A DNA stretch of 5,755 bases from Chloroflexota bacterium. Its GTDB lineage: Bacteria > Chloroflexota > Anaerolineae > UBA3071. Shown here in pieces: positions 1 to 5,321 of the stretch. The position numbers were made by a program, and so were the translations under genes. Numbering within the stretch: position 1 is the stretch's first letter; each line of letters begins with the position of its first letter. The notes beneath the pieces were generated by a model. That model searched no databases, was not told the origin of the DNA, and saw only the letters and a list, made by a program, of their open reading frames with translations. The stretch is taken from NCBI GenBank assembly GCA_014383605.1, contig JACNHM010000287.1, positions 1 through 5,755 on the forward strand, given 5' to 3'.

Positions 1-73
1 CGGGAGCGACGGGATTCGAACCCGCGATCTCCGGCTTGACAGGCCGGCATGTTAACCGCTACACTACGCCCCC
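1..73 (-). tRNA. tRNA-Asp (anticodon GUC)
   Basis: Read on the minus strand this folds as a complete cloverleaf. The acceptor stem pairs GGGGGCG (73-67) with CGCTCCC (8-2), with one G-U pair and discriminator G at position 1. The anticodon stem CCGGC/GCCGG encloses the loop CTGTCAA, which puts GTC at positions 34-36 and so decodes Asp (GAC/GAU). The T arm has the expected TTCGAAT loop between GCGGG and CCCGT. G as discriminator fits bacterial tRNA-Asp. Whether the 3' CCA is encoded cannot be seen because the window begins at the discriminator. Its own promoter lies just upstream. Confidence 0.97.
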
Positions 74-86
74 AGTTTTCGTCACG

Positions 87-115
87 AATATACCACAAGG
101 CGACGCTTTCGTCAA
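87..115 (-). promoter_or_regulatory. sigma-70-type promoter of tRNA-Asp
   Basis: On the minus strand, a -35 TTGACG (115-110) is followed by a 17-bp spacer and a -10 TATATT (92-87), with TGG directly before the -10 (extended -10 element). Transcription would start near position 80, about 7 nt upstream of the mature tRNA 5' end at 73. The promoter sits in the 61-bp gap after the ltaE stop codon, so tRNA-Asp is probably transcribed independently of ltaE. No intrinsic terminator for ltaE is visible in this gap. Confidence 0.85.
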
Positions 116-134
116 ATCACAGCACGCCCGACAA

Positions 135-1169
135 TCAGGCCAGCACGTCGGCAAACACCTCCAGCGCCCGGCCAATGTCCGCCGCTGTCACATGGTAGTT
201 GGTCACCGCTCGCAAACGGCGACCGCCGATGGTGAAGAGCCACACGCCTCGCTCCCGCAGCCGCTCGGCCAGCGCGTCCGGCGTCATATCTTCCCGATGC
301 AGCTCGAAGATGACGATGTCCGTCTGCACCTGCGCCGGATCGAGCACGATGCCCGGCAGCACAGCCAGCCCCTCCGCCAGCCGTTTGGCGTTGGCGTGAT
401 CCTCCGCCAGCCGCTCCACCATCTGCTCCAGGGCCACGATGCCGGCGGCGGCGATGACCCCGGCCTGCCGCCAGCCGCCGCCGACCACCTTGCGCGCCCG
501 CCGCGCTTCGGCGATGAACTCGGCGCTGCCGCAGATCAGCGATCCCACCGGCGCGGCCAACCCCTTGGAGAGGCAGAAGGTCACCGAGTCGGCATCGTCG
601 GCCAGCACCTTCACGTCCACGCCCAAGGCCACCGCAGCGTTGAAGATGCGCGCGCCATCCAGGTGCACCGCCAGACCGTGCCGCCGCGCCAGCTCGCCCA
701 CAGCGTGCATGTATTCCAAGGTGAGCACCGCGCCGCCGCAGCGGTTGTGCGTGTTCTCCAGGCAGATGAGCCGCGTGCGGGGAAAGTGCACGTCGTCACC
801 TCGAATGGCGGTCTTGATGTCCTGCAGGGCGATGGTGCCATCGGGCTGATTGCGCAATGGACGGGGATGGATGCCGCCCAGCGCCGCCGAGCCACCCTGC
901 TCGTACACGTAGGTGTGGGCCTGATCGCCCACGATCATCTCGTCGCCGCGGCCGCAGTGGGAGAGCAGACAGACGAGATTGCCCATGGTGCCGCTGGTGA
1001 CGAAAAGCGCCGCCTCTTTGCCCAGCCGCTCGGCGGCCAGGGCCTCCAGCCGGTTGACCGTGGGATCCTCGCCGAAGACGTCATCGCCCACCTCGGCCTG
1101 GGCCATCGCCTCCCGCATGGCGGGCGTGGGCCGGGTGATGGTATCGCTGCGGAGATCAATGACAGGCAT
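135..1169 (-). CDS. ltaE: low-specificity L-threonine aldolase
   Basis: A 344-residue PLP enzyme of fold type I that cleaves L-threonine or L-allo-threonine to glycine and acetaldehyde in the cytoplasm. Visible family landmarks: N-terminal DLRSDT (5-10), the phosphate-binding SGTMGN (59-64), the GDQAH segment with His85 expected to stack on the PLP ring, ENTHN (138-142), HLDGAR (169-174) with the ring-nitrogen Asp171 and Arg174, the Schiff-base lysine Lys202 in SKGLAAPVGS, GGGWRQAG (230-237), and the C-terminal RRLRAVTNYH segment likely to bind the substrate carboxylate. Length is typical. The frame stays open 33 codons upstream, but those codons run through repeat sequence; the ATG at 1169 has an AAGGAG site and begins exactly where the family does. 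It is the last protein gene before tRNA-Asp and follows the kinase gene after a 109-bp repeat-bearing gap. Specificity for L- versus L-allo-threonine cannot be read from sequence. Confidence 0.96.
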   Translation of the reverse strand: MPVIDLRSDTITRPTPAMREAMAQAEVGDDVFGEDPTVNRLEALAAERLGKEAALFVTSGTMGNLVCLLSHCGRGDEMIVGDQAHTYVYEQGGSAALGGIHPRPLRNQPDGTIALQDIKTAIRGDDVHFPRTRLICLENTHNRCGGAVLTLEYMHAVGELARRHGLAVHLDGARIFNAAVALGVDVKVLADDADSVTFCLSKGLAAPVGSLICGSAEFIAEARRARKVVGGGWRQAGVIAAAGIVALEQMVERLAEDHANAKRLAEGLAVLPGIVLDPAQVQTDIVIFELHREDMTPDALAERLRERGVWLFTIGGRRLRAVTNYHVTAADIGRALEVFADVLA

Positions 1170-1180
1170 GATAAAGAAGT

Positions 1181-1186
1181 CTCCTT
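1181..1186 (-). promoter_or_regulatory. ribosome binding site deciding the ltaE start
   Basis: AAGGAG on the minus strand lies 11 nt before the ATG at 1169. The spacing is a little long, but this is the only good Shine-Dalgarno match near the alternatives. It argues against the longer 377-codon reading beginning at 1268, which has no such site and begins inside the heptad-repeat array. Confidence 0.7.
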
Positions 1187-1230
1187 GGAATTTAGAGCAT
1201 GACAGGTGCCGTTCTTGGGAGCTATAGCAT

Positions 1231-1283
1231 TGTGATGCGTGATCCGTGTTGCGTGAATCACTTGTCACCCTTCACGCATCACG
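1231..1283. repeat. degenerate heptad repeat array A, inverted
   Basis: Four tandem 7-mers (TGTGATG, CGTGATC, CGTGTTG, CGTGAAT; 1231-1258) face two complementary-orientation 7-mers (CTTCACG, CATCACG; 1270-1283) across an 11-nt spacer. The 11-mer at 1232-1242 is the exact reverse complement of 1272-1282, so a hairpin can form. The last unit, CATCACG, contains the stop codon of the upstream kinase gene (1279-1281). Array B (3286-3372) has the same four-unit, 28-nt left block. Such periodic intergenic repeats resemble the short tandem heptads known from cyanobacteria. I infer a lineage-wide dispersed family; its function is unknown. Confidence 0.8.
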
Positions 1284-2358
1284 AAAACGTGTCCAGGTCG
1301 GCCCAGCCGATCTCGCTGCCGTCGGGCCGCACCCTCAGGCTGCCGAAGACGACCTTGCACAGGCGACGGGAGCGCAGAGGCGGGGCCAGCAACCGCAACT
1401 GTTGGCCGCGAAAGTCCACGTAGCGGATGAGGCCCAGCGAGAGCCACTCGTCGCCATCGTCCAGCAGGCCGACCAGCAGATGGCCGAAGCGCCCGGCGGG
1501 CACGACGGAGACGATATCCGTCCCCAGCATCTGGCGGACGAAGGCGATGCCCGAACGGTACGGTGCTTCGGCGGTGATCAACACGGCCCGGTCCCCCAGA
1601 CGCTCGCCGTGCACTACCTCGCTGCCCAGGGGGTCAGCCAGCCAGGCGCACTCTTGCTCGGACAGTCGCTGACCCTGCTTCAGCCAGGTGGTGCTCAGCA
1701 CCACCTCGTCCAGGCTGACGGTCAGCTCGCGGGCGTTTTGGAAATGCTCTCGGAAACGCTCCATACGGTACTGTCGCCGCTCCTCTCGCGACCGCGGGCG
1801 GGCCGCCGCTGGAGCCTCGAGCTCGAACACCGTCGTCCAGCGGACGGGCTGCCACTGCCTGGCCAGGTGGGCGATCTCGCTTCTGTTCTGAATGACCACC
1901 GTGTGCGTGGGGGTGAGCAGTTCGAACTCCCGCTGCTTCAGCTCCCGGCCCAGGTCGCCCAGCACCAGGCCGGTGGTATCCACGACCACTGCCACCGCTT
2001 GCAGGGCCAGCATGCGCTCTGTCATCTTGCGTGTGCCCACCACGCAAGGCAGCAGATGCCGTGTGGGGGTGATGCTGCCCACGAAGTAGCCGGCCGCCAA
2101 GCCGATCTGCGACAGGTCGCCTATGGGATGTGTGACAAAGCCGGCGCCGATGACTGTGGGCGGGCCGATGCTGGCCTGGCCGATGTCCGCATCCACCACG
2201 GCGGTGCGCAGCCCTGTCTCTTGCAGGCGCGAGGCCAAGACGGCGCAGAAGCTGCTCTTGCCCACGTCCGGCGCGCCGACGACCATGATCACCCGTCGCC
2301 GCTGGGGCGAGGCGACGATCTCATCGGCGGCACGCTGCCAGTCGTCAGGAATCTGCAT
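1279..2358 (-). CDS. Clp1/Grc3-type polynucleotide 5'-hydroxyl kinase
   Basis: A 359-residue P-loop protein of the Clp1/Grc3/NOL9 family, whose members transfer the ATP gamma-phosphate to 5'-OH ends of RNA or DNA. Seen: Walker A GAPDVGKSS (28-36, Lys34), the family-specific DxDxGQ motif as DADIGQ (56-61) followed by GPPTVIG (65-71), VVVDTTGLV (124-132) in the Walker B/strand region, and a basic helix with RSREERRQYR (189-198) then RFREHF (201-206), matching the arginine-rich lid and following helix of the family. The C-terminal third (about 215-359) is a less recognisable beta-rich domain. Start chosen at 2358, with AGGAG (2368-2364) five bases upstream. It follows the nitrilase gene after 51 bp, mostly occupied by a palindrome. 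The family is best known from archaea and eukaryotes; bacterial members are little characterised, so the substrate here is unknown and kinase activity is inferred from motifs. The stop codon lies within a heptad repeat. Confidence 0.88.
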   Translation of the reverse strand: MQIPDDWQRAADEIVASPQRRRVIMVVGAPDVGKSSFCAVLASRLQETGLRTAVVDADIGQASIGPPTVIGAGFVTHPIGDLSQIGLAAGYFVGSITPTRHLLPCVVGTRKMTERMLALQAVAVVVDTTGLVLGDLGRELKQREFELLTPTHTVVIQNRSEIAHLARQWQPVRWTTVFELEAPAAARPRSREERRQYRMERFREHFQNARELTVSLDEVVLSTTWLKQGQRLSEQECAWLADPLGSEVVHGERLGDRAVLITAEAPYRSGIAFVRQMLGTDIVSVVPAGRFGHLLVGLLDDGDEWLSLGLIRYVDFRGQQLRLLAPPLRSRRLCKVVFGSLRVRPDGSEIGWADLDTFS

Positions 2359-2370
2359 GATCGCTCCTAG

Positions 2371-2405
2371 AGACCTGACAGGTTTCCCAAAAACCTGTCA
2401 GGTCT
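2371..2405. repeat. perfect palindromic repeat, 15-bp arms
   Basis: Left arm AGACCTGACAGGTTT (2371-2385), loop CCCAA (2386-2390), and right arm an exact reverse complement (2391-2405). It fills most of the 51-bp space between the nitrilase stop (2410-2412) and the kinase start (2358). In minus-strand RNA the hairpin would begin 4 nt after the nitrilase stop and end 2 nt before the kinase AGGAG site. There is no following U-run, so it is not a canonical intrinsic terminator. It could be a dispersed palindromic (REP-like) element, an RNA-stabilising 3' structure, or an element limiting access to the kinase ribosome binding site. I recall similar ACCTGACAGGT palindromes between genes in Chloroflexota, but that is memory, not a search result. 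Confidence 0.9.
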
Positions 2406-2409
2406 TGCG

Positions 2410-3222
2410 TCAGTACTTCCTGACCACCGCCCGATAGGCCTGTGGCTGCCGGCACTGGATGAGTTGCCGCTCCTCGCGGGTGCGGCGCACGTCGTCCAGG
2501 TTAATCCTGGCCACGGCGTAGCCCTCCAAGGCTTCGTCCAGAAGAGTGTACAGGGCACCGTTGGGGCCAACGATCATCGACTCACCGCCAAAGGTGTAGC
2601 TGGGCTCTTCGCCGATGCGGTTCACGGCGGCGACGAAGACGGAGTTCTCGCAGGCGCGGGCGATGCAGTAGGCCCGCCACTCCTCCAGTTGCTCCTCTTC
2701 CCAGTTGGCGAGACAGCAGATGATCTGTGCACCTTCCAGCGTCAGGGCACGGGCGGCCTCGGGGAAGGCCAGGTCCCAGCCGATGAGCAGGCCGATCTGG
2801 CCGAAGGCGGTCTCGAAGATGGGGAAGCGGTAGCCGGCGCGGAAGGCCAGCCGCTCCTCCCCCTTGAGGTGCACCTTGCGATAGTCGCCCAGCAACTCGC
2901 CGTCGGGGCCGATGAGCACGGCGGCATCGTAGATGATGCTTTCCACCCGCTCCTTGACCACCATGCCGAAGGCCAGGTGGACGTTGAAGTCGGCGGCGTC
3001 TTTGGACAGCAGGTTGACGGTGTGGCCGGGCAGCTTCTCGGCCATGTCCGTGAAGCGCAAGCCGCATTCGTAGCCGGAGGTGACCAGCTCCGGGAAGACG
3101 ATGAGGTCCACAGGCTGCTCGTGACAGATGCGCTCGATGTAGTCGGACATGCGGCGCAGGTTCTCTTCCGGCTGCGCCAGCTGTGGTGCCATCTGCACCA
3201 GAGCGACGGTGATTTCAGGCAT
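2410..3222 (-). CDS. nitrilase-superfamily (CN hydrolase) protein lacking the catalytic Cys
   Basis: A 270-residue protein with the single-domain carbon-nitrogen hydrolase fold of nitrilases and amidases, which normally hydrolyse amide or nitrile bonds through a Glu-Lys-Cys triad. Seen: N-terminal VALVQMAP (6-13), Glu45 in FPELVTSGY, Lys116 in DYRKVHLKGEE, and the usual later strand NRIGEE...FGGESMIVGPNG (201-222). The nucleophile block, normally GLLICWDLAFPE, reads GLLIGWDLAFPE, so residue 148 is Gly (codon at 2781-2779, GGC rather than TGC). Adjacent Cys169-Cys170 lie on a later strand and are not at the nucleophile position. Otherwise the frame is intact and full length, which does not look like decay. 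Start at 3222 has AAAGGAG (3236-3230) seven bases upstream. It precedes the kinase gene on the same strand. It may be a pseudoenzyme, a changed activity, or a one-base sequence error. The substrate is not identifiable. Confidence 0.92.
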   Translation of the reverse strand: MPEITVALVQMAPQLAQPEENLRRMSDYIERICHEQPVDLIVFPELVTSGYECGLRFTDMAEKLPGHTVNLLSKDAADFNVHLAFGMVVKERVESIIYDAAVLIGPDGELLGDYRKVHLKGEERLAFRAGYRFPIFETAFGQIGLLIGWDLAFPEAARALTLEGAQIICCLANWEEEQLEEWRAYCIARACENSVFVAAVNRIGEEPSYTFGGESMIVGPNGALYTLLDEALEGYAVARINLDDVRRTREERQLIQCRQPQAYRAVVRKY

Positions 3223-3229
3223 GGGTTGA

Positions 3230-3236
3230 CTCCTTT
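3230..3236 (-). promoter_or_regulatory. ribosome binding site of the nitrilase-family gene
   Basis: AAAGGAG on the minus strand, 7 nt before the ATG at 3222. This is near-ideal in match and spacing and fixes the start. It suggests the gene is actively translated despite its altered active site. Confidence 0.8.
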
Positions 3237-3254
3237 GCGGTTATCCAGGATCCA

Positions 3255-3269
3255 GATGATCGCAGATTT
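3255..3269 (-). repeat. dispersed-repeat-like segment, copy 1
   Basis: Minus strand AAATCTGCGATCATC. It matches GAATCCGCGGTCATC at 5364-5378 on the plus strand at 12 of 15 positions, with all three differences being transitions. Both copies are intergenic and in opposite orientation. It lies between the nitrilase ribosome binding site and heptad array B. Probably a fragment of a dispersed intergenic repeat; two copies alone cannot prove it. Confidence 0.45.
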
Positions 3270-3285
3270 CAGCGACCATAGGCAA

Positions 3286-3372
3286 CGTGAAATGTAAAAC
3301 GTAAAACGTGAAGGGCAGTTGTGGGGAGAAGGCTTACGTTTTACGCATCACGTTTTACGTCCAGGCATCACG
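3286..3372. repeat. degenerate heptad repeat array B, inverted
   Basis: Four tandem 7-mers (CGTGAAA, TGTAAAA, CGTAAAA, CGTGAAG; 3286-3313) face, across a 19-nt spacer, a block in the complementary orientation (CTTACG, TTTTACG, CATCACG, TTTTACG, a 6-nt break, CATCACG; 3333-3372). The 12-mer at 3299-3310 is the exact reverse complement of 3349-3360, and 3300-3309 also pairs with 3336-3345, allowing alternative hairpins. ACGCATCACG (3343-3352) recurs exactly in array A (1274-1283). The last CATCACG unit (3366-3372) contains the stop codon of the ATL gene. The array fills most of the 145-bp gap before the nitrilase gene. Confidence 0.85.
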
Positions 3373-3727
3373 TCTCCACTCGCAGGAGCGCGTTCAGCTC
3401 GTCCCACTCCGGCCCCGGCCACTGGAAACGGGCCATGTCAATGTCGCCGCGGCGGTCGAACTCGATGCCTTCTTCTTCCAGCAACTGCCGCTGCAACTGG
3501 GCGCTGTGCGTCTCGCAAGAGGTGGTGATGCGGCCACCGGCGCCGATCACCCGCTGCCAGGGCACGACGCGGGCCTGCTCGTCGGACAGAGAGTGCAGCG
3601 CCCAGCCCACGGTGCGGGCGGCTCGCGGGTGCCCTAACAGGGCGGCGATCTGGCCGTAGGTGGCCACCTTGCCGGGCGGGATGAGGCACACCAGCCGGTA
3701 GACCCTGTCGAAGAAGCCTCCGCTCAT
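3368..3727 (-). CDS. alkyltransferase-like (ATL) protein, MGMT family
   Basis: A 119-residue protein consisting only of the DNA-binding domain of O6-alkylguanine-DNA alkyltransferases. Seen: FDRVYRLVCLIPPGKVATYGQIAALLG (helix and wing, 6-32) with Tyr24, the recognition-helix segment ARTVGWAL (37-44) with the presumptive arginine finger Arg38, and the active-site block PWQRVIGAGGRI (56-67). True alkyltransferases have PCHRV; here Trp57 replaces the acceptor Cys, which defines the ATL subfamily. Those proteins bind O6-alkylguanine without repairing it and flag the lesion for nucleotide excision repair. The C-terminal segment is also ATL-like. The ATG at 3727 overlaps the mobA stop codon (ATGA), so translation is probably coupled. 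The reading frame continues upstream to 3949 but only as a shadow of mobA. The stop codon falls inside a heptad repeat. Confidence 0.93.
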   Translation of the reverse strand: MSGGFFDRVYRLVCLIPPGKVATYGQIAALLGHPRAARTVGWALHSLSDEQARVVPWQRVIGAGGRITTSCETHSAQLQRQLLEEEGIEFDRRGDIDMARFQWPGPEWDELNALLRVET

Positions 3728-4356
3728 GACTCTCTCTTGCGGCGCGATGCCCGTTGGCGGCGGAGTTGGCGCGCCAGCTTTTGCCCCCGTTCCCAATCCT
3801 CTGGGGTGTTGACGTTGAAAAAGGAAAGGTGCTGCGGATCGAAGAGGCCCACCTCGTGTTCCTCCACGTAGCGCACCTGCACGCTGGGCAGGAAGCTGGT
3901 CATCTTGAACTGGCCGCTGTCGAGGGCCTGCTCGATGGCCGGCAGGCAAGACTTGACCCGATAGAGACCGTGCAGAGGCTCCGGGTAGCCGCCGATGCGG
4001 GGCAGGACGGCGTCGTGTCCCCGCCCGGCCACGATCATGTAGCGCAGCAGACGCAGGTCGAGGAAGGGCATGTCGCAGGCCACGGCCAGGGCCCGGGGGT
4101 AGCGTGCGGCCTTCAGGCCGGCGTGCAGGCCGACAAGGACCCCCTGGCCGGGGTAGGCGTCCGTCACCAGCCGCGCCCCCAGGTGCGTGTAGGGCGCTGT
4201 GTCCTTGGCCACGATGATGAGGTCATCGCTCAGTTGCTGCAGCCGCTCCAGCACCCAGCCGATGAGCGGTTGCCCATCCATCTGCAGCAGCGCTTTGTCC
4301 GTGCCCATGCGCTGGCTCTGGCCGCCCGCCAAGACGATGCCGCTGATCAACCGCAT
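3724..4356 (-). CDS. mobA: molybdenum cofactor guanylyltransferase
   Basis: A 210-residue nucleotidyltransferase-fold enzyme that joins GMP from GTP to molybdopterin-molybdenum, giving the guanine dinucleotide form of the cofactor in the cytoplasm. Seen: the nucleotide-binding signature LAGGQSQRMGTDKALL (9-24) with Lys21, ACDMPF (93-98) whose Asp95 should bind magnesium, EPLHGLYR (126-133), and FFNVNTPEDW (179-188), a typical MobA ending. The last 16 residues are unusually Arg/Lys-rich (ARQLRRQRASRRKRES). Start at 4356 leaves 14 bp after degV and has only a weak AAAGAG site, so it probably depends on degV translation. It overlaps ATL by four bases. No molybdoenzyme or other cofactor gene is in the window. 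A related nucleotidyltransferase (MocA-like) is less likely given the motif spacing. Confidence 0.93.
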   Translation of the reverse strand: MRLISGIVLAGGQSQRMGTDKALLQMDGQPLIGWVLERLQQLSDDLIIVAKDTAPYTHLGARLVTDAYPGQGVLVGLHAGLKAARYPRALAVACDMPFLDLRLLRYMIVAGRGHDAVLPRIGGYPEPLHGLYRVKSCLPAIEQALDSGQFKMTSFLPSVQVRYVEEHEVGLFDPQHLSFFNVNTPEDWERGQKLARQLRRQRASRRKRES

Positions 4357-4370
4357 GGCGGTCTCTTTCG

Positions 4371-5231
4371 CTACAGGGGGAAGAAGCCGACGCCCACGGT
4401 GCCGGGGCCGGTATGCACGCCCAGCGCCAGCGAGAGCTCGGCGACGAGGCTTTCCGCGCAGTCGAAGTTGGGCTCCACGATGCCCCGCAGCTTCTCCACT
4501 TCTTCGGCAGCCAGCGCGTGCACGTAGCCGACCTTGATGCGCGCCCCCAGGCCGGCCTTCTCGATCATGATCTCGACCATCTTTTTGTAAGCCTGGCGGC
4601 GGCTGCGGGCCTGGCCCAGCGGAGTGATCACCCCCTCCTCCATGCCGATGAGCGGTTTGATGTTGAGCAGCGTGCCCACCATGTGGGTGGCGCGGCCGAT
4701 GCGCCCGCCCATGTAGAGGTAGCGCAGCGTGTCGGCGGTCTGGATCATGGTAGATTTGCCGGCCACCTCGCGGGCTGTCTCTGCCACCTTCTCCAGGCTG
4801 GCTCCCGCCAGCGCAGCTCGCGCCGCTTCAATGGCCGACCAGCCGTGGCACATGGCCACCTGCAGCGTGTCCACCATCTCGATGCGCAGATCCGGCAGCT
4901 CGCTGGCGGCCATTTCCTTGGCCACCGTCGCCGCCTGGTAGGCCCCGCTGCCGACGGAGGTCATGCACACGGTGACGATCTCCCGCGCCCGCCCGGCCAG
5001 GCGGCGGAAGGCCTCCAGGTATTCCCCTGGGCCGGGGGTGCCTGACTTGGGCAGCTCCTTGGCCGTGACCATCCAGCCGAAGAACTCCTCCCGCGTCATG
5101 TCCACCAGGTCGCGAATGATCTCTTTGCCGCGGTGGACGTAGTAGGGCACGATCTCGATGTTGAGTTGCTCGATCAGCCGCTCGGGGATGCTGGCGCAGC
5201 TATCGGTAAGCACGGCAACCGGTGATGTCAT
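4371..5231 (-). CDS. degV: DegV family fatty-acid-binding protein
   Basis: A 286-residue DegV/FakB-type protein. The family binds a single fatty acid, and in Firmicutes it presents it to the kinase FakA for acyl-phosphate formation. Seen: N-terminal VLTDSCASIP (7-16), IVPYYV (27-32), the SGTPGP segment (63-68) with Thr65, TSVGSGAYQAA (91-101) contacting the bound carboxylate, DTLQVAMCHG (121-130), YLYMGGRIGR (171-180), LLNIKPLI (188-195), and the C-terminal GVHTGPGTVGVGFF (271-284) with His273. Two starts are possible: 5273 would lie upstream of the predicted transcription start, whereas 5231 matches the family N-terminus and has a strong ribosome binding site. It is the first gene of a degV-mobA-ATL operon. 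No fakA-like kinase is present here, so its physiological partner is unknown. Confidence 0.95.
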   Translation of the reverse strand: MTSPVAVLTDSCASIPERLIEQLNIEIVPYYVHRGKEIIRDLVDMTREEFFGWMVTAKELPKSGTPGPGEYLEAFRRLAGRAREIVTVCMTSVGSGAYQAATVAKEMAASELPDLRIEMVDTLQVAMCHGWSAIEAARAALAGASLEKVAETAREVAGKSTMIQTADTLRYLYMGGRIGRATHMVGTLLNIKPLIGMEEGVITPLGQARSRRQAYKKMVEIMIEKAGLGARIKVGYVHALAAEEVEKLRGIVEPNFDCAESLVAELSLALGVHTGPGTVGVGFFPL

Positions 5232-5239
5232 CTTCTTAT

Positions 5240-5250
5240 CCTCTCCTCCT
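5240..5250 (-). promoter_or_regulatory. purine-rich ribosome binding site of degV
   Basis: AGGAGGAGAGG on the minus strand. The consensus AGGAGG is 13 nt from the ATG at 5231, while the overlapping AGAGG is 8 nt away, so two registers could pair with 16S rRNA. It decides in favour of the start at 5231. Confidence 0.75.
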
Positions 5251-5261
5251 ACAGTGCTCCA

Positions 5262-5289
5262 ATCATAGCACACTCTGGTGTGGTGTCAA
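5262..5289 (-). promoter_or_regulatory. strong extended -10 promoter of the degV-mobA-ATL operon
   Basis: On the minus strand, a consensus -35 TTGACA (5289-5284), a 16-bp spacer ending in TGC (extended -10), and TATGAT (5267-5262). Predicted start of transcription is near 5255, giving a leader of about 24 nt that contains the ribosome binding site. The spacer carries a short inverted repeat, CACAC-TCTG-GTGTG (5269-5282), and the direct repeat TGTGGTG (5279-5285 and 5292-5298, plus strand) brackets the -35. Either could be an operator, but no known regulator motif is recognised. Confidence 0.85.
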
Positions 5290-5321
5290 ATTGTGGTGAG
5301 TTTGCGTTGTGCCAGCCGCGC

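Noticed and set aside
36..1202. A 388-codon plus-strand open frame opposite ltaE
   Set aside because: It starts inside the tRNA, runs antisense to a clearly recognised aldolase, is rich in His/Gln/Arg/Gly with no family motif, and has no ribosome binding site. It is a by-product of GC-rich codon use.
1221..1229. Extended -10-like TGCTATAGC on the minus strand upstream of ltaE
   Set aside because: It resembles a -10, but the hexamer 17 bp upstream (ACACGG) is not a -35 match and lies in the repeat array. Too weak to call a promoter.
1246..2370. A 374-codon plus-strand open frame opposite the kinase gene
   Set aside because: Composition is typical of an antisense shadow, it begins in the heptad repeat and ends in the palindrome, and no motif is recognisable.
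2371..2405. The palindrome as an intrinsic terminator
   Set aside because: The stem is strong, but the minus-strand 3' side continues CTAGGAG and no U-run follows, so it is listed as a repeat rather than a terminator.
2464..3297. A 277-codon plus-strand open frame opposite the nitrilase-family gene
   Set aside because: Same shadow composition (Gly/Val/Asp/Gln-rich complement of the real frame). The minus-strand gene has intact motifs and a ribosome binding site.
3286..3372. Heptad arrays as a CRISPR array
   Set aside because: Units are 7 bp, degenerate and contiguous without unique spacers, and no cas genes are present.
3500..3620. ATL as a damaged MGMT pseudogene because the acceptor Cys is missing
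   Set aside because: Trp in the PWQRV block is the defining feature of the functional ATL subfamily, and the rest of the protein is intact.
3727..3949. Longer N-terminal reading of the ATL gene (193 residues)
   Set aside because: The extra 74 residues are out-of-frame mobA sequence. The ATL family begins at the ATG overlapping the mobA stop.
3754..5045. Plus-strand frames of 257 and 210 codons opposite mobA and degV
   Set aside because: They overlap each other and recognised genes, and lack motifs or start signals.
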